Below, in pieces: positions 51,890-61,602 of a stretch of DNA of 64,000 nucleotides. This DNA comes from Amphritea atlantica (GTDB lineage: Bacteria; Pseudomonadota; Gammaproteobacteria; Pseudomonadales; Balneatricaceae): positions 24,413-88,412 of the forward strand of contig NZ_FOGB01000007.1 of the NCBI RefSeq assembly GCF_900111095.1, read 5' to 3'. Below the pieces are notes generated by a model. The model was given only the letters and a program-made list of their open reading frames with translations. It did no database searches and had not been told where the DNA came from. Position numbers and translations under genes: made by a program. How positions within the stretch are numbered: position 1 is the first letter of the stretch; each line of letters starts with the position of its first letter.

Positions 51890-52196
51890 ATCTTCACCAT
51901 ACTTATAGAGTTAAGTTGACACAGCCAGTATCGACTGCGATGTACTTTTACCCCCCCATAAGCCAGCTACATCATGTAGCACTCATTAATATATAGACAT
52001 CAAAAATGGTTATATCAAAAAAAAAATACTCAAGATGGGTTCTGCAAAAAACTGTATGAGTCGTGGTGAGGAAAGATATTTTTTACAAAGTGAGGGGCAA
52101 TGAGGGCGAAGAATGGTTAAGGGATATCGTAAAGGGGAAACAGAGAAAAAGGCCGCATTGGCGGCCTTATCGCTGGATTTATAACGGTAAAAGAGG
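51890..52196. other. Intergenic region upstream of the cytochrome c gene
   Basis: About 300 bp with no gene. It contains A-tracts around 52010-52030 and the terminator of the paa cluster at its right end. Promoter elements for the cytochrome/flavoprotein pair are expected here but none stands out. Confidence 0.5.
52145..52168 (-). terminator. Terminator of the paaFGHI transcript
   Basis: AAGGCCGC and GCGGCCTT form an 8-bp stem with an ATTG loop; on the minus strand it is followed by a T-run. It lies 29 bases past the paaI stop. Confidence 0.8.
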
Positions 52197-52649
52197 CTAA
52201 TCTTCAGGAATCAGATGGCCTTTTATCTGATACGCTTTACCCCGGAAAAACGCCAGCTCCTCACCTTTCTGGTTATACAAGGTGATGTCATATACACCGG
52301 TTCGGCCACTGCGTGAACGTTCCTTCGCAATCGCTGTGAGGGTATCACCTTCAAAAGCGGGGGCAATAAACTCTATATTACATCCGCTGGCAACGGTTGA
52401 GCGGTTATAGGTGTTACAGGAGTGTGCAAATGCTGTGTCACACAGGGCAAACATCATCCCACCATGACCTATCGCATGACCATTAAGCATATCCCTGCGC
52501 AGCACCATCGATAGTTTGGCGTAGCCGGGAGCAATCTCATCAATGGTCATGCCCATCGCCTGAGCTGTCTGATCGTCACGGTGGAGGGCTGCACTGCAGG
52601 CTTCTGCCAGCTGTTGCGGTGTCATCTCACTGGTTTTCATCTCAGGCAC
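52197..52649 (-). CDS. paaI: PaaI, hydroxyphenylacetyl-CoA thioesterase
   Basis: A 150-residue hotdog thioesterase of the PaaI family: NGHAIGHGGMMFALCDTAFAHSCN (HGG motif and conserved Asp) and a TAIAKERSRSGRTGVYDITLYNQ core. In phenylacetate breakdown PaaI removes dead-end CoA esters. It overlaps paaH by eight bases and is the last gene of the cluster. Confidence 0.88.
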   Translation of the reverse strand: MPEMKTSEMTPQQLAEACSAALHRDDQTAQAMGMTIDEIAPGYAKLSMVLRRDMLNGHAIGHGGMMFALCDTAFAHSCNTYNRSTVASGCNIEFIAPAFEGDTLTAIAKERSRSGRTGVYDITLYNQKGEELAFFRGKAYQIKGHLIPED

Positions 52650-54156
52650 CTCCGGCCACTTTTCTCAACAACAGGGGAGATGCTCGGTAACGGTCTTCAC
52701 CGTAGGCATCCATCAGATTATCGAGAACATCAAGGGCGTAGCTCAGTTCCAGCTTATTGACCCACTCAATTGGCCCGCAGGGGTAGTTCACTCCCCCTTT
52801 CATGGCGATATCGACCGCCTGTTCATCACAGACCTGTTGATTAACCGCATCGAAGCCTTCGTTGGCGAGCATGCAAACGGTACGCATCACCACCATGCCA
52901 GGGATATCATCGATAACAGTGACTGATTTTCCAATTGCCTGAAAGAGCCCGATAGCTGACTGTACCGCTCCCGGTGACGCCTGATCGGCCGGTGCCAGCG
53001 CAATGCGGGGCGCGCTGGTGTAATCCAGCGCAAGATCGAAATTGATCAGGTCCGGGCGCAGGGTTTCGCCGGCACGCAGGGTAGCGAACTGACCGTTGGT
53101 CAGCATTAGGGTGGCATCACCTACTGAGATCATCCCTTCGACCTCGTCATTATCGATCCGGGTAACCCGGATGCCAGCCGCTTCAAACATCGGAATTAAC
53201 GGCTCAGCTACGCCGAGGCTGCCTTCAACCGTGATTGACAGAGGGGCAGGAGCGGCGTCTGAGGTAAGTGCTGCTGGTTTTTCAGCGTCGCTACTATAAT
53301 GGTAGAATCCACGGCCCGTTTTACGGCCCAGATGACCGGCATCTACCAGCTCTTTCTGAATCAGCGATGGCAGGAAACGCTGATCATTATAGAACGCTTC
53401 GAAAACAGAGCAGGTAACCGCATAATTAACATCGTGGCCGATCAGATCCATCAGCTCAAACGGGCCCATACGGAATCCACCACATTCACGCATCAGCGTA
53501 TCAATCGTTGCGATATCGGCACCGCCTTCCTGGTAGACACGCAAGCCTTCCGCATAGAAAGGCCGGGCAACCCGGTTGACAATAAAACCAGGGGTGGATT
53601 TTGCCAGTACTGGCTGTTTACCCCAGCGGGCAGAAAGAGCATAGATATCAGATGCGATATCTGGGTCTGTATCCAGACCACTGATCACCTCCACCAGCTT
53701 CATAATTGGTGCGGGGTTGAAAAAGTGCATACCCACCAGGTTTTGTGGTCGCTTCAGTGTTGAGCCGATCGCGGTCACTGATATTGACGAGGTGTTGGTG
53801 GCAATCACGGTGCTCGGGTCGCAGATCTCCTCCAGTTGACCAAACACCTGTTGTTTTATCTCCAGCCGTTCGACAATCGCTTCAATCACCAGACTGGCCG
53901 GGGCCAGGTCGGTTAATGCATCAACCGGGGTTAGGCGGGACAGCAGTGCATCCACATCTGTCTGGCTCATTTTGCTCCGTTCAACCAGTTTCGCGAGCCC
54001 TTTAGCGGTGTTATCAATACCCCGCTTAGCGGCACCTTCTGCAGCATCGAAGAGGAGAACCGGGTGGCCCGCATTCGCAGCCACCTGTGCGATGCCGGCA
54101 CCCATAGTACCGGCACCGATGACGGCGATCACCGAATCTGTTGTAAAACGATTCAT
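52642..54156 (-). CDS. paaH: PaaH, 3-hydroxyadipyl-CoA dehydrogenase
   Basis: Oxidises 3-hydroxyadipyl-CoA with NAD. The 504-residue protein has the Rossmann motif GAGTMG at residues 14-19, the HAD N-terminal and one HAD C-terminal domain plus an extra C-terminal half typical of PaaH (475-510 residues). GGAG lies nine bases before the ATG at 54156; a slightly earlier in-frame ATG overlaps the paaG stop. It is in the paaFGHI order. Confidence 0.9.
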   Translation of the reverse strand: MNRFTTDSVIAVIGAGTMGAGIAQVAANAGHPVLLFDAAEGAAKRGIDNTAKGLAKLVERSKMSQTDVDALLSRLTPVDALTDLAPASLVIEAIVERLEIKQQVFGQLEEICDPSTVIATNTSSISVTAIGSTLKRPQNLVGMHFFNPAPIMKLVEVISGLDTDPDIASDIYALSARWGKQPVLAKSTPGFIVNRVARPFYAEGLRVYQEGGADIATIDTLMRECGGFRMGPFELMDLIGHDVNYAVTCSVFEAFYNDQRFLPSLIQKELVDAGHLGRKTGRGFYHYSSDAEKPAALTSDAAPAPLSITVEGSLGVAEPLIPMFEAAGIRVTRIDNDEVEGMISVGDATLMLTNGQFATLRAGETLRPDLINFDLALDYTSAPRIALAPADQASPGAVQSAIGLFQAIGKSVTVIDDIPGMVVMRTVCMLANEGFDAVNQQVCDEQAVDIAMKGGVNYPCGPIEWVNKLELSYALDVLDNLMDAYGEDRYRASPLLLRKVAGGA

Positions 54157-54170
54157 AACTGTTTGCTCCA

Positions 54171-54962
54171 TTACTTTCCGGTAAATTGTGCCGGGCGTTT
54201 TGCCATAAATGCGCTGACACCTTCGCGATAATCGTCGGTACGGCCCGCCAGTGTTTGCAGATCACGTTCCAGATCAAGCTGCTCGTTCAGGCTGTTATTA
54301 GCCGATGCCTGCAGCGCTCGTTTGATCAGTGCCAGGCCCTTAGTGGGCTGAGTGGCCAGTTGTTTTGCCATGGCCAGCGCGACCTCTTTTAACTCTTCTG
54401 CCGGGTAGGTTTTCCAGATCATACCCCATTGCTCGGCTTGCTCTGCTGAAAGTTTGTCACCCAGTAGAGAAAGTGCCATTGCCCGGGGGAAACCGACCGC
54501 CCGGGGCAGGGTCCAGGTGCCACCGGAGTCTGGAATCAGGCCGATCTTGCAGAACGCCTGAATAAAGCTGGCATTTTTGGATGCCAGTACAATGTCGCAA
54601 GCCAGGGCAATATTAGCACCGGCTCCTGCGGCGACTCCGTTAACGGCGCAGATGACCGGCATCTCAAGCGAACTGATCGTACGGATCATCGGGTTGTAGT
54701 TTTTCTCGATCGATTCGCCCAGATTAGGCATCTCGGCGTCCGGGTCGACGGCCCGGTCACTAAGGTCCTGGCCGGCACAGAAGCCCCGGCCATTACCAGT
54801 GATCAGCAGGCAGCGTACCGCATCGCTGGTTTTAACCTGTTTCAGGGCATCGCGTACCTCAGCGTGCATCTGGGTGTTGAAACTGTTGAGACTGTCAGGG
54901 CGGTTGAGTGTCAGAATGGCAACGCCTTCAGTGATCTCAAACTCGATATGTTCATATGTCAT
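54171..54962 (-). CDS. paaG: PaaG, 1,2-epoxyphenylacetyl-CoA isomerase
   Basis: A 263-residue crotonase-fold enzyme. It carries GAGANIALACD and LIPDSGGTWTLPR, in which Asp replaces the usual Glu-type catalytic position, the known PaaG feature. It isomerises the epoxide to oxepin-CoA. It follows paaF by four bases. Confidence 0.9.
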   Translation of the reverse strand: MTYEHIEFEITEGVAILTLNRPDSLNSFNTQMHAEVRDALKQVKTSDAVRCLLITGNGRGFCAGQDLSDRAVDPDAEMPNLGESIEKNYNPMIRTISSLEMPVICAVNGVAAGAGANIALACDIVLASKNASFIQAFCKIGLIPDSGGTWTLPRAVGFPRAMALSLLGDKLSAEQAEQWGMIWKTYPAEELKEVALAMAKQLATQPTKGLALIKRALQASANNSLNEQLDLERDLQTLAGRTDDYREGVSAFMAKRPAQFTGK

Positions 54963-54966
54963 CTTA

Positions 54967-55746
54967 TTATTTTCCTTGAAAATGGGGTTGGCGTTTTTCC
55001 ATAAAGGCGGCGATGCCTTCGTTTCGATCCTCTGTTGCGGCCAGCAGGGTAAATGCTTTTCGCTCTAAGTTGAGACCGGTTTCCAATGTTGTTTCGTAGG
55101 CTTTCAGCAGTGATTCTTTCGCCAGGCGAACAGCGATGGGAGGCTTAGAGGCGATGGTTTTAGCCAGGGTTAAAGCCTTTGGGTAGCTCATCTCGGGAAT
55201 GGTAACTTCACTGACCAGACCAAATTCACGAGCTTGTTCGGCATTTATAAATTCACCTGAAAGAACCAGTTGCATCGCCATCGACTTGCCCACGGTTCTT
55301 AGCAGGCGCTGGGTACCTCCGGCACCGGGAATAATCCCCAGATTGATCTCCGGCTGACCGAAGCGGGCATTGTCTCCGGCGATGACGATATCGCAGTGCA
55401 TCATCAATTCACAGCCGCCGCCCAGGGCAAAGCCGTTAACCGCTGCAATAACAGGTTTTGGATATTGAGCGATACGTCGCCAGTAAGTGGGACGGATGTC
55501 ATTCATTACCCCTACCGCATCCAGTTCAGCCATCTCTTTGATATCAGCCCCAGCGGCGAACACTTTTTCACCACCAGTGATAACTACGGCTCTGACTTCG
55601 TCATTGCCGATGGTGGCGTCCAGCATATCTGCCAGTTCACGTAGCAGGTTATTACACAGGGCGTTACGCGCTTGAGGGCGGTTGAGGGTGATGGTCATTA
55701 CCCCGGAATCCGGCTCGGTGACCAGAATATCTTGATAATCAGGCAT
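54967..55746 (-). CDS. paaF: PaaF, 2,3-dehydroadipyl-CoA hydratase
   Basis: A 259-residue enoyl-CoA hydratase with both crotonase glutamates: GGCELMMHCD and GQPEINLGIIPGAGGTQRL. It is the first gene of the paaFGHI run, transcribed divergently from paaN. Confidence 0.9.
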   Translation of the reverse strand: MPDYQDILVTEPDSGVMTITLNRPQARNALCNNLLRELADMLDATIGNDEVRAVVITGGEKVFAAGADIKEMAELDAVGVMNDIRPTYWRRIAQYPKPVIAAVNGFALGGGCELMMHCDIVIAGDNARFGQPEINLGIIPGAGGTQRLLRTVGKSMAMQLVLSGEFINAEQAREFGLVSEVTIPEMSYPKALTLAKTIASKPPIAVRLAKESLLKAYETTLETGLNLERKAFTLLAATEDRNEGIAAFMEKRQPHFQGK

Positions 55747-56166
55747 GGTTTATCTCAGCATATTGAGTATCGAAATCGGCTGTCAGCCCGAGGCAAACAG
55801 ACTAACGTTCATTATTATTTTAGTGGGTGCAACTTAAGCAAAGCGTTTTCTTGCTTTGTTAGCCGAATCTTTCTGTCCGGCACGGATCACTCTTGCAGCC
55901 GGATTAAAGGTTACCGTAAAACACTAAAGGGATACAAATATATTGTTATTAATTTATCTTTTCGTATCACTTTGTTTAGTGTATCTTTTAGTTTTATAGA
56001 TATTCGTCAGGCAGTTTAGGTCAGGTTGAAACAAATTCTGCTGAAAAAAGTACTATCTTTTATAACCTGTCTGACAATAAACCGTATGTTGGCAGAAAAT
56101 TCGGTTAACCCTTTTTTCTGCACCAAGATAAAGCCTCAGGGCCAGTTAAAATAAAGAGAATCCAGT
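55747..56166. promoter_or_regulatory. Divergent paaF/paaN promoter region
   Basis: A 420-bp AT-rich region without a gene between the divergent starts. It must hold the promoters for both transcripts; no consensus site for a PaaX/PaaR-type regulator could be drawn with confidence. Confidence 0.4.
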
Positions 56167-57846
56167 ATGAGCCAAACCCTGTTTGATCTGCACAAAGCAA
56201 AACTTGATGCTGCACTGAACGCACTCCGTACCCGTGATTATTACAGCGCCTATGCTGAGAGTCCCAGCCCGCGTAAATATGGTGAAACCGCTGATAAAGA
56301 TGGTCAGGCGGCCTTCAAAGCGCATCTGAACCGTTCATTTGAGCTGGACATGCCTGGAATCACTGGTGAGGCGGGCAGCGAGGTTTCCCCTTATGGATTT
56401 GAGCTGGGTATCAAATATCCCACCGTTGATATCGATATCCTGCTGCCTGCGATGAATGAAGCGCGTAAAGTCTGGCGCGATATTGGTGTACAGGCGCGTA
56501 CCGGGATCTGTCTCGAGATTCTTAAACGCATCAACCAGCACAGTTTTGAGATCGGCTATGCAGTGATGCATACCTCGGGTCAGGGCTTTATGATGGCATT
56601 TCAGGCCGGTGGTCCTCATGCTCAGGATCGCGGTCTTGAAGCGGTTGCGTATGGCTATGATGCGATGATCCATTCTCCCGCTGCAGCAACCTGGACCAAA
56701 CCGCAGGGTAAGCATGATCCGCTGGTGATGGATAAAACCTTTACTGTTGCCGGGCGTGGCGTGGCTCTGGTCATCGGCTGTTCAACCTTCCCCACCTGGA
56801 ATACCTATCCGGGTTTGTTTGCTTCGCTGGTTACCGGCAACCCAGTGGTGGTTAAACCCCATCCGGCAGGTATTCTGCCAGCGGCGATCAGCGTAAAGAT
56901 CGCTCAGGATGTACTGAGAGAACAAGGCCTGCCGCCGCATATCGTATCGATGGTTATCGATGCCGATCCGGCCCAGCCGTGCACTAAAGCGCTGGCGCAG
57001 CGTGATGAAGTTAAACTGATCGACTTTACCGGTAATACCCCGTTTGGTGACTGGCTGGAGCATAACTGCCATCAGGCGCAGGTTTACACTGAGAAAGCCG
57101 GTGTTAATACTATTATTATCGACTCAACCGATAACTTTAAGGGGATGATACAGAACCTGTCATTTACCCTGAGTCTGTATTCCGGTCAGATGTGTACCAC
57201 GCCGCAGGATATCTTTATTCCAGCCGGGGGTATCGAAACTGACCAGGGGCACAAGAGTTTTGATGAGGTCGCAGAAGCACTGAGTACTGGTATTACCCGG
57301 TTCCTGTCTGACCCTGAGCGGGCCGGCATGGTGCTGGGTTGCATCCAGGCTGAGGTAACCGACAAGCGTATCGACAGCGCCCGGGAGCTGGGTGAAAAGA
57401 TCGGTACCGTGGTTCGCGAATCAGACCGTCCTGAAAACCCCTGGTTTAAAGAGGGACGGATGCGTAGCCCGCTGCTGATCGCAGTGGATGCCGATAAAGA
57501 AGACGCCTATATGGAAGAGCTTTTCGGTCCGATCAGCTTCCTGGTGCGTACCGCCAGCACCGCTCACTCAATTGAGCTGGCGCATAAAGCCGTGAAAAAT
57601 CATGGTGCGATTACCATGGGCTGTTACTCAACCAGCGACGCTGTGCTGGAACAGATTGAAGAGGCTGCACTGGATGCCGGTGTTGCGCTCTCGATCAACC
57701 TGACCGCCGGTGTTTATGTGAACCAGAGTGCAGCCTTCAGTGATTTTCATGCCACCGGCTGTAATCCGGCGGCTAATGCGTCATTGTCAGATCTGGCCTA
57801 TGTTGCCAACCGCTTCCGCATTATTCAGAGTCGTAAGCACGCCTGA
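56167..57846 (+). CDS. paaN: PaaN, phenylacetate-pathway aldehyde dehydrogenase
   Basis: A 559-residue aldehyde dehydrogenase of the PaaN_2 type. It has the NAD-binding CSTFPTWNTYPGLFASLVTGNPVVVKP block, the catalytic Glu in YTEKAGVNTIII and the nucleophilic Cys in YSGQMCTTPQDIF. It lacks the C-terminal MaoC-like hydratase domain of E. coli PaaZ, so the hydratase step must come from a separate enzyme. A good ribosome-binding site is AAAGAGAAT. Confidence 0.9.
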   Translation: MSQTLFDLHKAKLDAALNALRTRDYYSAYAESPSPRKYGETADKDGQAAFKAHLNRSFELDMPGITGEAGSEVSPYGFELGIKYPTVDIDILLPAMNEARKVWRDIGVQARTGICLEILKRINQHSFEIGYAVMHTSGQGFMMAFQAGGPHAQDRGLEAVAYGYDAMIHSPAAATWTKPQGKHDPLVMDKTFTVAGRGVALVIGCSTFPTWNTYPGLFASLVTGNPVVVKPHPAGILPAAISVKIAQDVLREQGLPPHIVSMVIDADPAQPCTKALAQRDEVKLIDFTGNTPFGDWLEHNCHQAQVYTEKAGVNTIIIDSTDNFKGMIQNLSFTLSLYSGQMCTTPQDIFIPAGGIETDQGHKSFDEVAEALSTGITRFLSDPERAGMVLGCIQAEVTDKRIDSARELGEKIGTVVRESDRPENPWFKEGRMRSPLLIAVDADKEDAYMEELFGPISFLVRTASTAHSIELAHKAVKNHGAITMGCYSTSDAVLEQIEEAALDAGVALSINLTAGVYVNQSAAFSDFHATGCNPAANASLSDLAYVANRFRIIQSRKHA

Positions 57847-57885
57847 AAGGTGACGCCATCGAAAACTAACGGAAGAGGGGTGGTT

Positions 57886-58671
57886 ATGAGTTATCAATGT
57901 ATTCTGACGGAAGTCAGTCAGGGGGTTGGGATTATTACCCTCAACCGCCCTGAGGTGATGAACGCACTTAATGCGACCCTGTGTCGTGAGGTGGGTGAGG
58001 CGGTCGACCGGTTTGAAGCGGATGAAGCGGTCGGCTGTATTATCATCACCGGGGGCAACCAGGTGTTTGCTGCCGGTGCTGATATTAAAGAGATGAAAGA
58101 CCAGTCGTTTGCCGATCTGCACCGTCAGGATTTTCCCCGCATTCAGCGGGATTGCTGGCGGGCGATTGAAGATGCCCGCAAGCCGGTGATTGCGGCGGTG
58201 GCCGGATTTGCACTGGGCGGTGGTTGTGAATTAACGATGGCCTGTGATTTTATCATTGCCGCAGATAGCGCAAAGTTTGGTCAGCCGGAAATCGCGATTG
58301 GTACGATGCCGGGTGCCGGAGGGACTCAGCGTCTGACGAAAGCGATTGGCAAAGCAAAAGCGATGGAGATGTGTCTGACCGGCAGAATGATGGACGCTGA
58401 AGAAGCCGAACGAGCCGGGCTGATTGCACGCATTGTTCCGGCAGAAACGCTGGCGGAACAGGCACTCAAAACGGCCTCTAAGATCGCTTCGATGTCTCAG
58501 CCTGCGGTTATGTTAATTAAAGAGAGTGTTAACATGGCGGTGAGTTGCTCACTGGATGATGGCATGCGTTTTGAGCGTCGGGCATTTGAAGCAACCTTTG
58601 CCTTCGAGGACTGCTCAGAAGGGATGAATGCCTTTGCTGAAAAGCGAAAACCGGTCTTCAAAAATCGCTGA
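57886..58671 (+). CDS. Enoyl-CoA hydratase/isomerase (crotonase fold), probable paa-associated
   Basis: A 261-residue enzyme with both catalytic glutamates (GGCELTMACD, GQPEIAIGTMPGAGGTQRL) and the MNALNATLCREVGEAV opening. It lies 39 bases after paaN. It might complement the missing hydratase activity of PaaN, but PaaZ uses a MaoC-type hydratase, not a crotonase, so the assignment is open. The ATG at 57886 follows AGAGGGG; a longer frame is rejected. Confidence 0.85.
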   Translation: MSYQCILTEVSQGVGIITLNRPEVMNALNATLCREVGEAVDRFEADEAVGCIIITGGNQVFAAGADIKEMKDQSFADLHRQDFPRIQRDCWRAIEDARKPVIAAVAGFALGGGCELTMACDFIIAADSAKFGQPEIAIGTMPGAGGTQRLTKAIGKAKAMEMCLTGRMMDAEEAERAGLIARIVPAETLAEQALKTASKIASMSQPAVMLIKESVNMAVSCSLDDGMRFERRAFEATFAFEDCSEGMNAFAEKRKPVFKNR

Positions 58672-58722
58672 TATGCATATATTGAAAGCAGAGACTTAAA
58701 GGGCAGCCAGACTGCTCTGATA

Positions 58723-58753
58723 AAGCCGCCGGGTCATTACTCTGGCGGCTTTT
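58723..58753 (+). terminator. Rho-independent terminator
   Basis: AAGCCGCC and GGCGGCTT form an 8-bp stem around a 13-base loop, followed by TTTT. It ends the paaN/hydratase transcript. Confidence 0.75.
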
Positions 58754-58813
58754 GTGTTTCTGGATAGGTGCGCTTATATTTAATTAATCAGATAAAGTAT
58801 CAGAGTTAATTTT

Positions 58814-59560
58814 ATGAAATTATTAGGAAAAAAAGCGTGGATTACTGGTGCCAGTTCCGGTATTGGGCAGGCTGCTGCGCGGCTGTTAGCCGCTGAGGGA
58901 GCGGATCTGGTGATCAGTGCCCGGCGCGATGATCGGCTGCAACAACTGGCCGATGAGATTCGCCTGCTGGGACGTAAAGTCATTGTTGCGACGGCTGATG
59001 TTTCTGATCGCCAGGCGATGCAGAAGGTGGGGGAGATAATTGCTTCGCAGGATGGTGTCGATATCCTTATCAATAACGCCGGTACCATGCCGATCAGTCC
59101 GATTATCAATGGTCGGGTAGATGAATGGGAACAGATGATCGACACCAATATTAAGGGGGTGCTGTATGCCATTCATGCGGTCTATCCCGGTATGGCGGAG
59201 CGCAAACAGGGGCATATTGTTAATATCAGTTCTGTTGCTGCACGGCTGACCTATCCCAGTGCCGGCGTTTATGCGGGCACCAAACATGCGGTGCGGGCGA
59301 TCTCCGACACGCTACGTAAAGAGGCGATTCGCTACGGTGTGCGGGTCACCGATATTCAGCCAGGAGCAGTGGATACCGAACTGCCGGATAGTATCGTTCA
59401 CGATAAGATCCGAGCTGCGGTGAAAGAGAATATGTATGCTGAGGGGATGTCCAATCTCCAGCCGGAGGATATTGCTAACGCCATTCTCTATGCGCTGACT
59501 CAACCGCCACGCGTGGATGTCAGCGAGTTGCTGATCCGCCCGCTGGTGCAGGAGAATTAA
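58814..59560 (+). CDS. Short-chain dehydrogenase/reductase
   Basis: A 248-residue classical SDR: TGASSGIG at residues 11-18, NNAG at 87-90, catalytic Ser140, Tyr153 and Lys157 (ISSVAARLTYPSAGVYAGTK). It resembles the YdfG-like group. NADP is likely from the basic residues after strand 2 (SARRDDR). Substrate unknown. Confidence 0.87.
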   Translation: MKLLGKKAWITGASSGIGQAAARLLAAEGADLVISARRDDRLQQLADEIRLLGRKVIVATADVSDRQAMQKVGEIIASQDGVDILINNAGTMPISPIINGRVDEWEQMIDTNIKGVLYAIHAVYPGMAERKQGHIVNISSVAARLTYPSAGVYAGTKHAVRAISDTLRKEAIRYGVRVTDIQPGAVDTELPDSIVHDKIRAAVKENMYAEGMSNLQPEDIANAILYALTQPPRVDVSELLIRPLVQEN

Positions 59561-59660
59561 GCGCTTTTGCCAGGCTAATTATCAACCTGAGGTTATCTTT
59601 ATCCTCCTGTTAACGTAAGATCGGTTTCCAGGTTTACGATTAACAGGTTGGATATCTATT

Positions 59661-60323
59661 TTGTACAAGTTACTTATTTTTGACTGGGACGGTACCATCA
59701 TTGATTCAGCGGCCCGGATCGTCTCCAGCATGCAGAAAGCCGCACGGGATCTGAAGCAGCCGGAACTGACCGATGACGCGGTGCGTAATATTATCGGGCT
59801 GGGGTTGCCTGAAGCGATTCAGATGCTGATTCCCGGCGTTGACGATGCCATTATTCCACAGATGCGGGAGCGTTACGGGCACTATTATCTGGATGCGGAC
59901 GACACGCCGACCGCACTGTTTGAAGGAGTTGAACAAACTCTGAGCAATCTAAAACAGAAGGGGTTTCGACTGGCTGTAGCTACCGGAAAAAGTCGTCGTG
60001 GGCTGGACCGGGTCTTTGCTGAAACAGGCCTTGAACCTCTGTTCGAAACCTCCCGTTGCGCTGATGAAACTACGTCGAAGCCTCACCCTCACATGTTGGA
60101 AGAGATTCTTGAGGAGACCGGTCTTAACCCTTCTGATGCGGTAATGATCGGCGATACGGAATTTGATCTGGAAATGGGTGTCAGAGCGGGTATGGATACG
60201 ATTGCGGTGAGTTATGGTGCCCATCATATCGACCGGTTGCTGCAGTATAAGCCGGTATTAGTGATGCATCAGTTTACAGAGCTGGAAAACTGGCTGACAG
60301 AAACATCGCTCAACCGTCCGTAA
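59661..60323 (+). CDS. HAD-family phosphatase (phosphoglycolate phosphatase-like)
   Basis: A 220-residue HAD hydrolase with motif I DWDGT (Asp8, Asp10), a cap of the Gph type, and the late GDTEFDLEMGVRAGM. It is similar to Gph-like phosphatases; the substrate is not determined. It starts at TTG 59661. Confidence 0.85.
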   Translation: MYKLLIFDWDGTIIDSAARIVSSMQKAARDLKQPELTDDAVRNIIGLGLPEAIQMLIPGVDDAIIPQMRERYGHYYLDADDTPTALFEGVEQTLSNLKQKGFRLAVATGKSRRGLDRVFAETGLEPLFETSRCADETTSKPHPHMLEEILEETGLNPSDAVMIGDTEFDLEMGVRAGMDTIAVSYGAHHIDRLLQYKPVLVMHQFTELENWLTETSLNRP

Positions 60324-60361
60324 AACGTAACGTAAATTTCAAGCATATTAAGGAGAACAGC

Positions 60362-61366
60362 GTGGGCTCAAATCCCTGGGAAGCTGAAGACAGCAAGGAA
60401 ACAGAAGCAGCAAAACCGCACGAGAGCAAAACCAAAGAGTGGCGACTGATCGAGAAAACCATGATGGGGCTGCAGAAAGAGCAGCGTGCCGCCCGTCGCT
60501 GGGGAATCTTTTTTAAGCTACTGACCTTTGGTTATCTGTTTGTAATACTCGGCATCTACCTGTTTGCCGACTCGTTCACCCCGGATATGGATGAAGGCGG
60601 AGAGCATACGGCGGTGGTGCAGGTGAAGGGCGTGATCGCCGACGGTGAAGACGCCAGTGCCGATAATATTATCGGAGCACTGCGCCGCGCGTTTGATGAC
60701 GAGGGGACTAAAGCGGTTATCCTGCGCATCAATAGCCCAGGAGGCAGTCCGGTACAATCAGGCTACGTTTATGATGAAGTCAAACGTCTGCGCGCACTGC
60801 ATCCTGACAAGAAAGTTTACGCTGTCATCCTCGATATTGGTGCTTCAGGGGCTTACTACATCGCCGCTTCAGCCGATGAGATTTATGCGGATAAAGCCAG
60901 TCTCGTGGGATCTATCGGTGTGGTATCGTCCGGTTTTGGCTTTGTTGACCTGATGGAGAAGGTCGGCGTTGAACGGCGAAACCTGATTTCCGGCGAGAAT
61001 AAAACCTTCCTGGATCCGTTCTCTCCCTTGAAAGATAAAGACCGTGCCTTCTGGCAGACAGTGCTGGATACTACCCACCGGCAGTTTATCGAGCAGGTGC
61101 GTAAAGGTCGGGGAGATCGTCTGAAAGAGAATGATCAGCTGTTCAGTGGTCTGGTATGGACTGGCGAACAGGCGCTGGATCTGGGCCTGATCGATGGGCT
61201 GGGCAGCAGCAGTTATGTGGCCCGGGAAATTGTCGGTGCTGAGAAGCTGGTTGATTACACCCCTAAAGGTACGCCGCTGGAGCAACTGATTGACCGGCTG
61301 GGCGTTACTTTTGGTAAAACTATAGCTACGCAGCTGGGGCTAAACGGTCCAGTTCAACTGCGCTAA
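60362..61366 (+). CDS. sppA: SppA-type signal peptide peptidase, S49 family
   Basis: A 334-residue membrane protease with one transmembrane segment (about residues 48-70), the Ser162 nucleophile in DIGASGAYYIA and the general-base Lys214 in GENKTFLDPF. The length (half of E. coli SppA) is that of the short SppA/S49 branch. It clears signal peptide remnants. It follows the HAD gene by 38 bases, starting at GTG after AAGGAGA. Confidence 0.9.
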   Translation: MGSNPWEAEDSKETEAAKPHESKTKEWRLIEKTMMGLQKEQRAARRWGIFFKLLTFGYLFVILGIYLFADSFTPDMDEGGEHTAVVQVKGVIADGEDASADNIIGALRRAFDDEGTKAVILRINSPGGSPVQSGYVYDEVKRLRALHPDKKVYAVILDIGASGAYYIAASADEIYADKASLVGSIGVVSSGFGFVDLMEKVGVERRNLISGENKTFLDPFSPLKDKDRAFWQTVLDTTHRQFIEQVRKGRGDRLKENDQLFSGLVWTGEQALDLGLIDGLGSSSYVAREIVGAEKLVDYTPKGTPLEQLIDRLGVTFGKTIATQLGLNGPVQLR

Positions 61367-61384
61367 GTTAATCGTTTATTGTTG

Positions 61385-61419
61385 AAAGCCGCTGCAGAGA
61401 TGTAGCGGCTTTTTTTTTT
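61385..61419 (+). terminator. Rho-independent terminator after the SppA gene
   Basis: AAAGCCGCT and AGCGGCTT form a 7-8-bp GC-rich stem followed by nine T residues. Confidence 0.85.
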
Positions 61420-61602
61420 GGTTCTTCGCGAGTTATGGGAAGCATATAGAAAACCTAGAACTCTTCACGATTAAGTCCGGTAGGTGCTCCGCCGGACAAC
61501 AAAAGATTCCTGCTATGAGATCGCTCGCTGTGGAATAGAAAGTGCCGTAAAACCTCTCTGGCGAGGATCTGATTGCCTGATGTAACGAGGAATAAAGACT
61601 TT

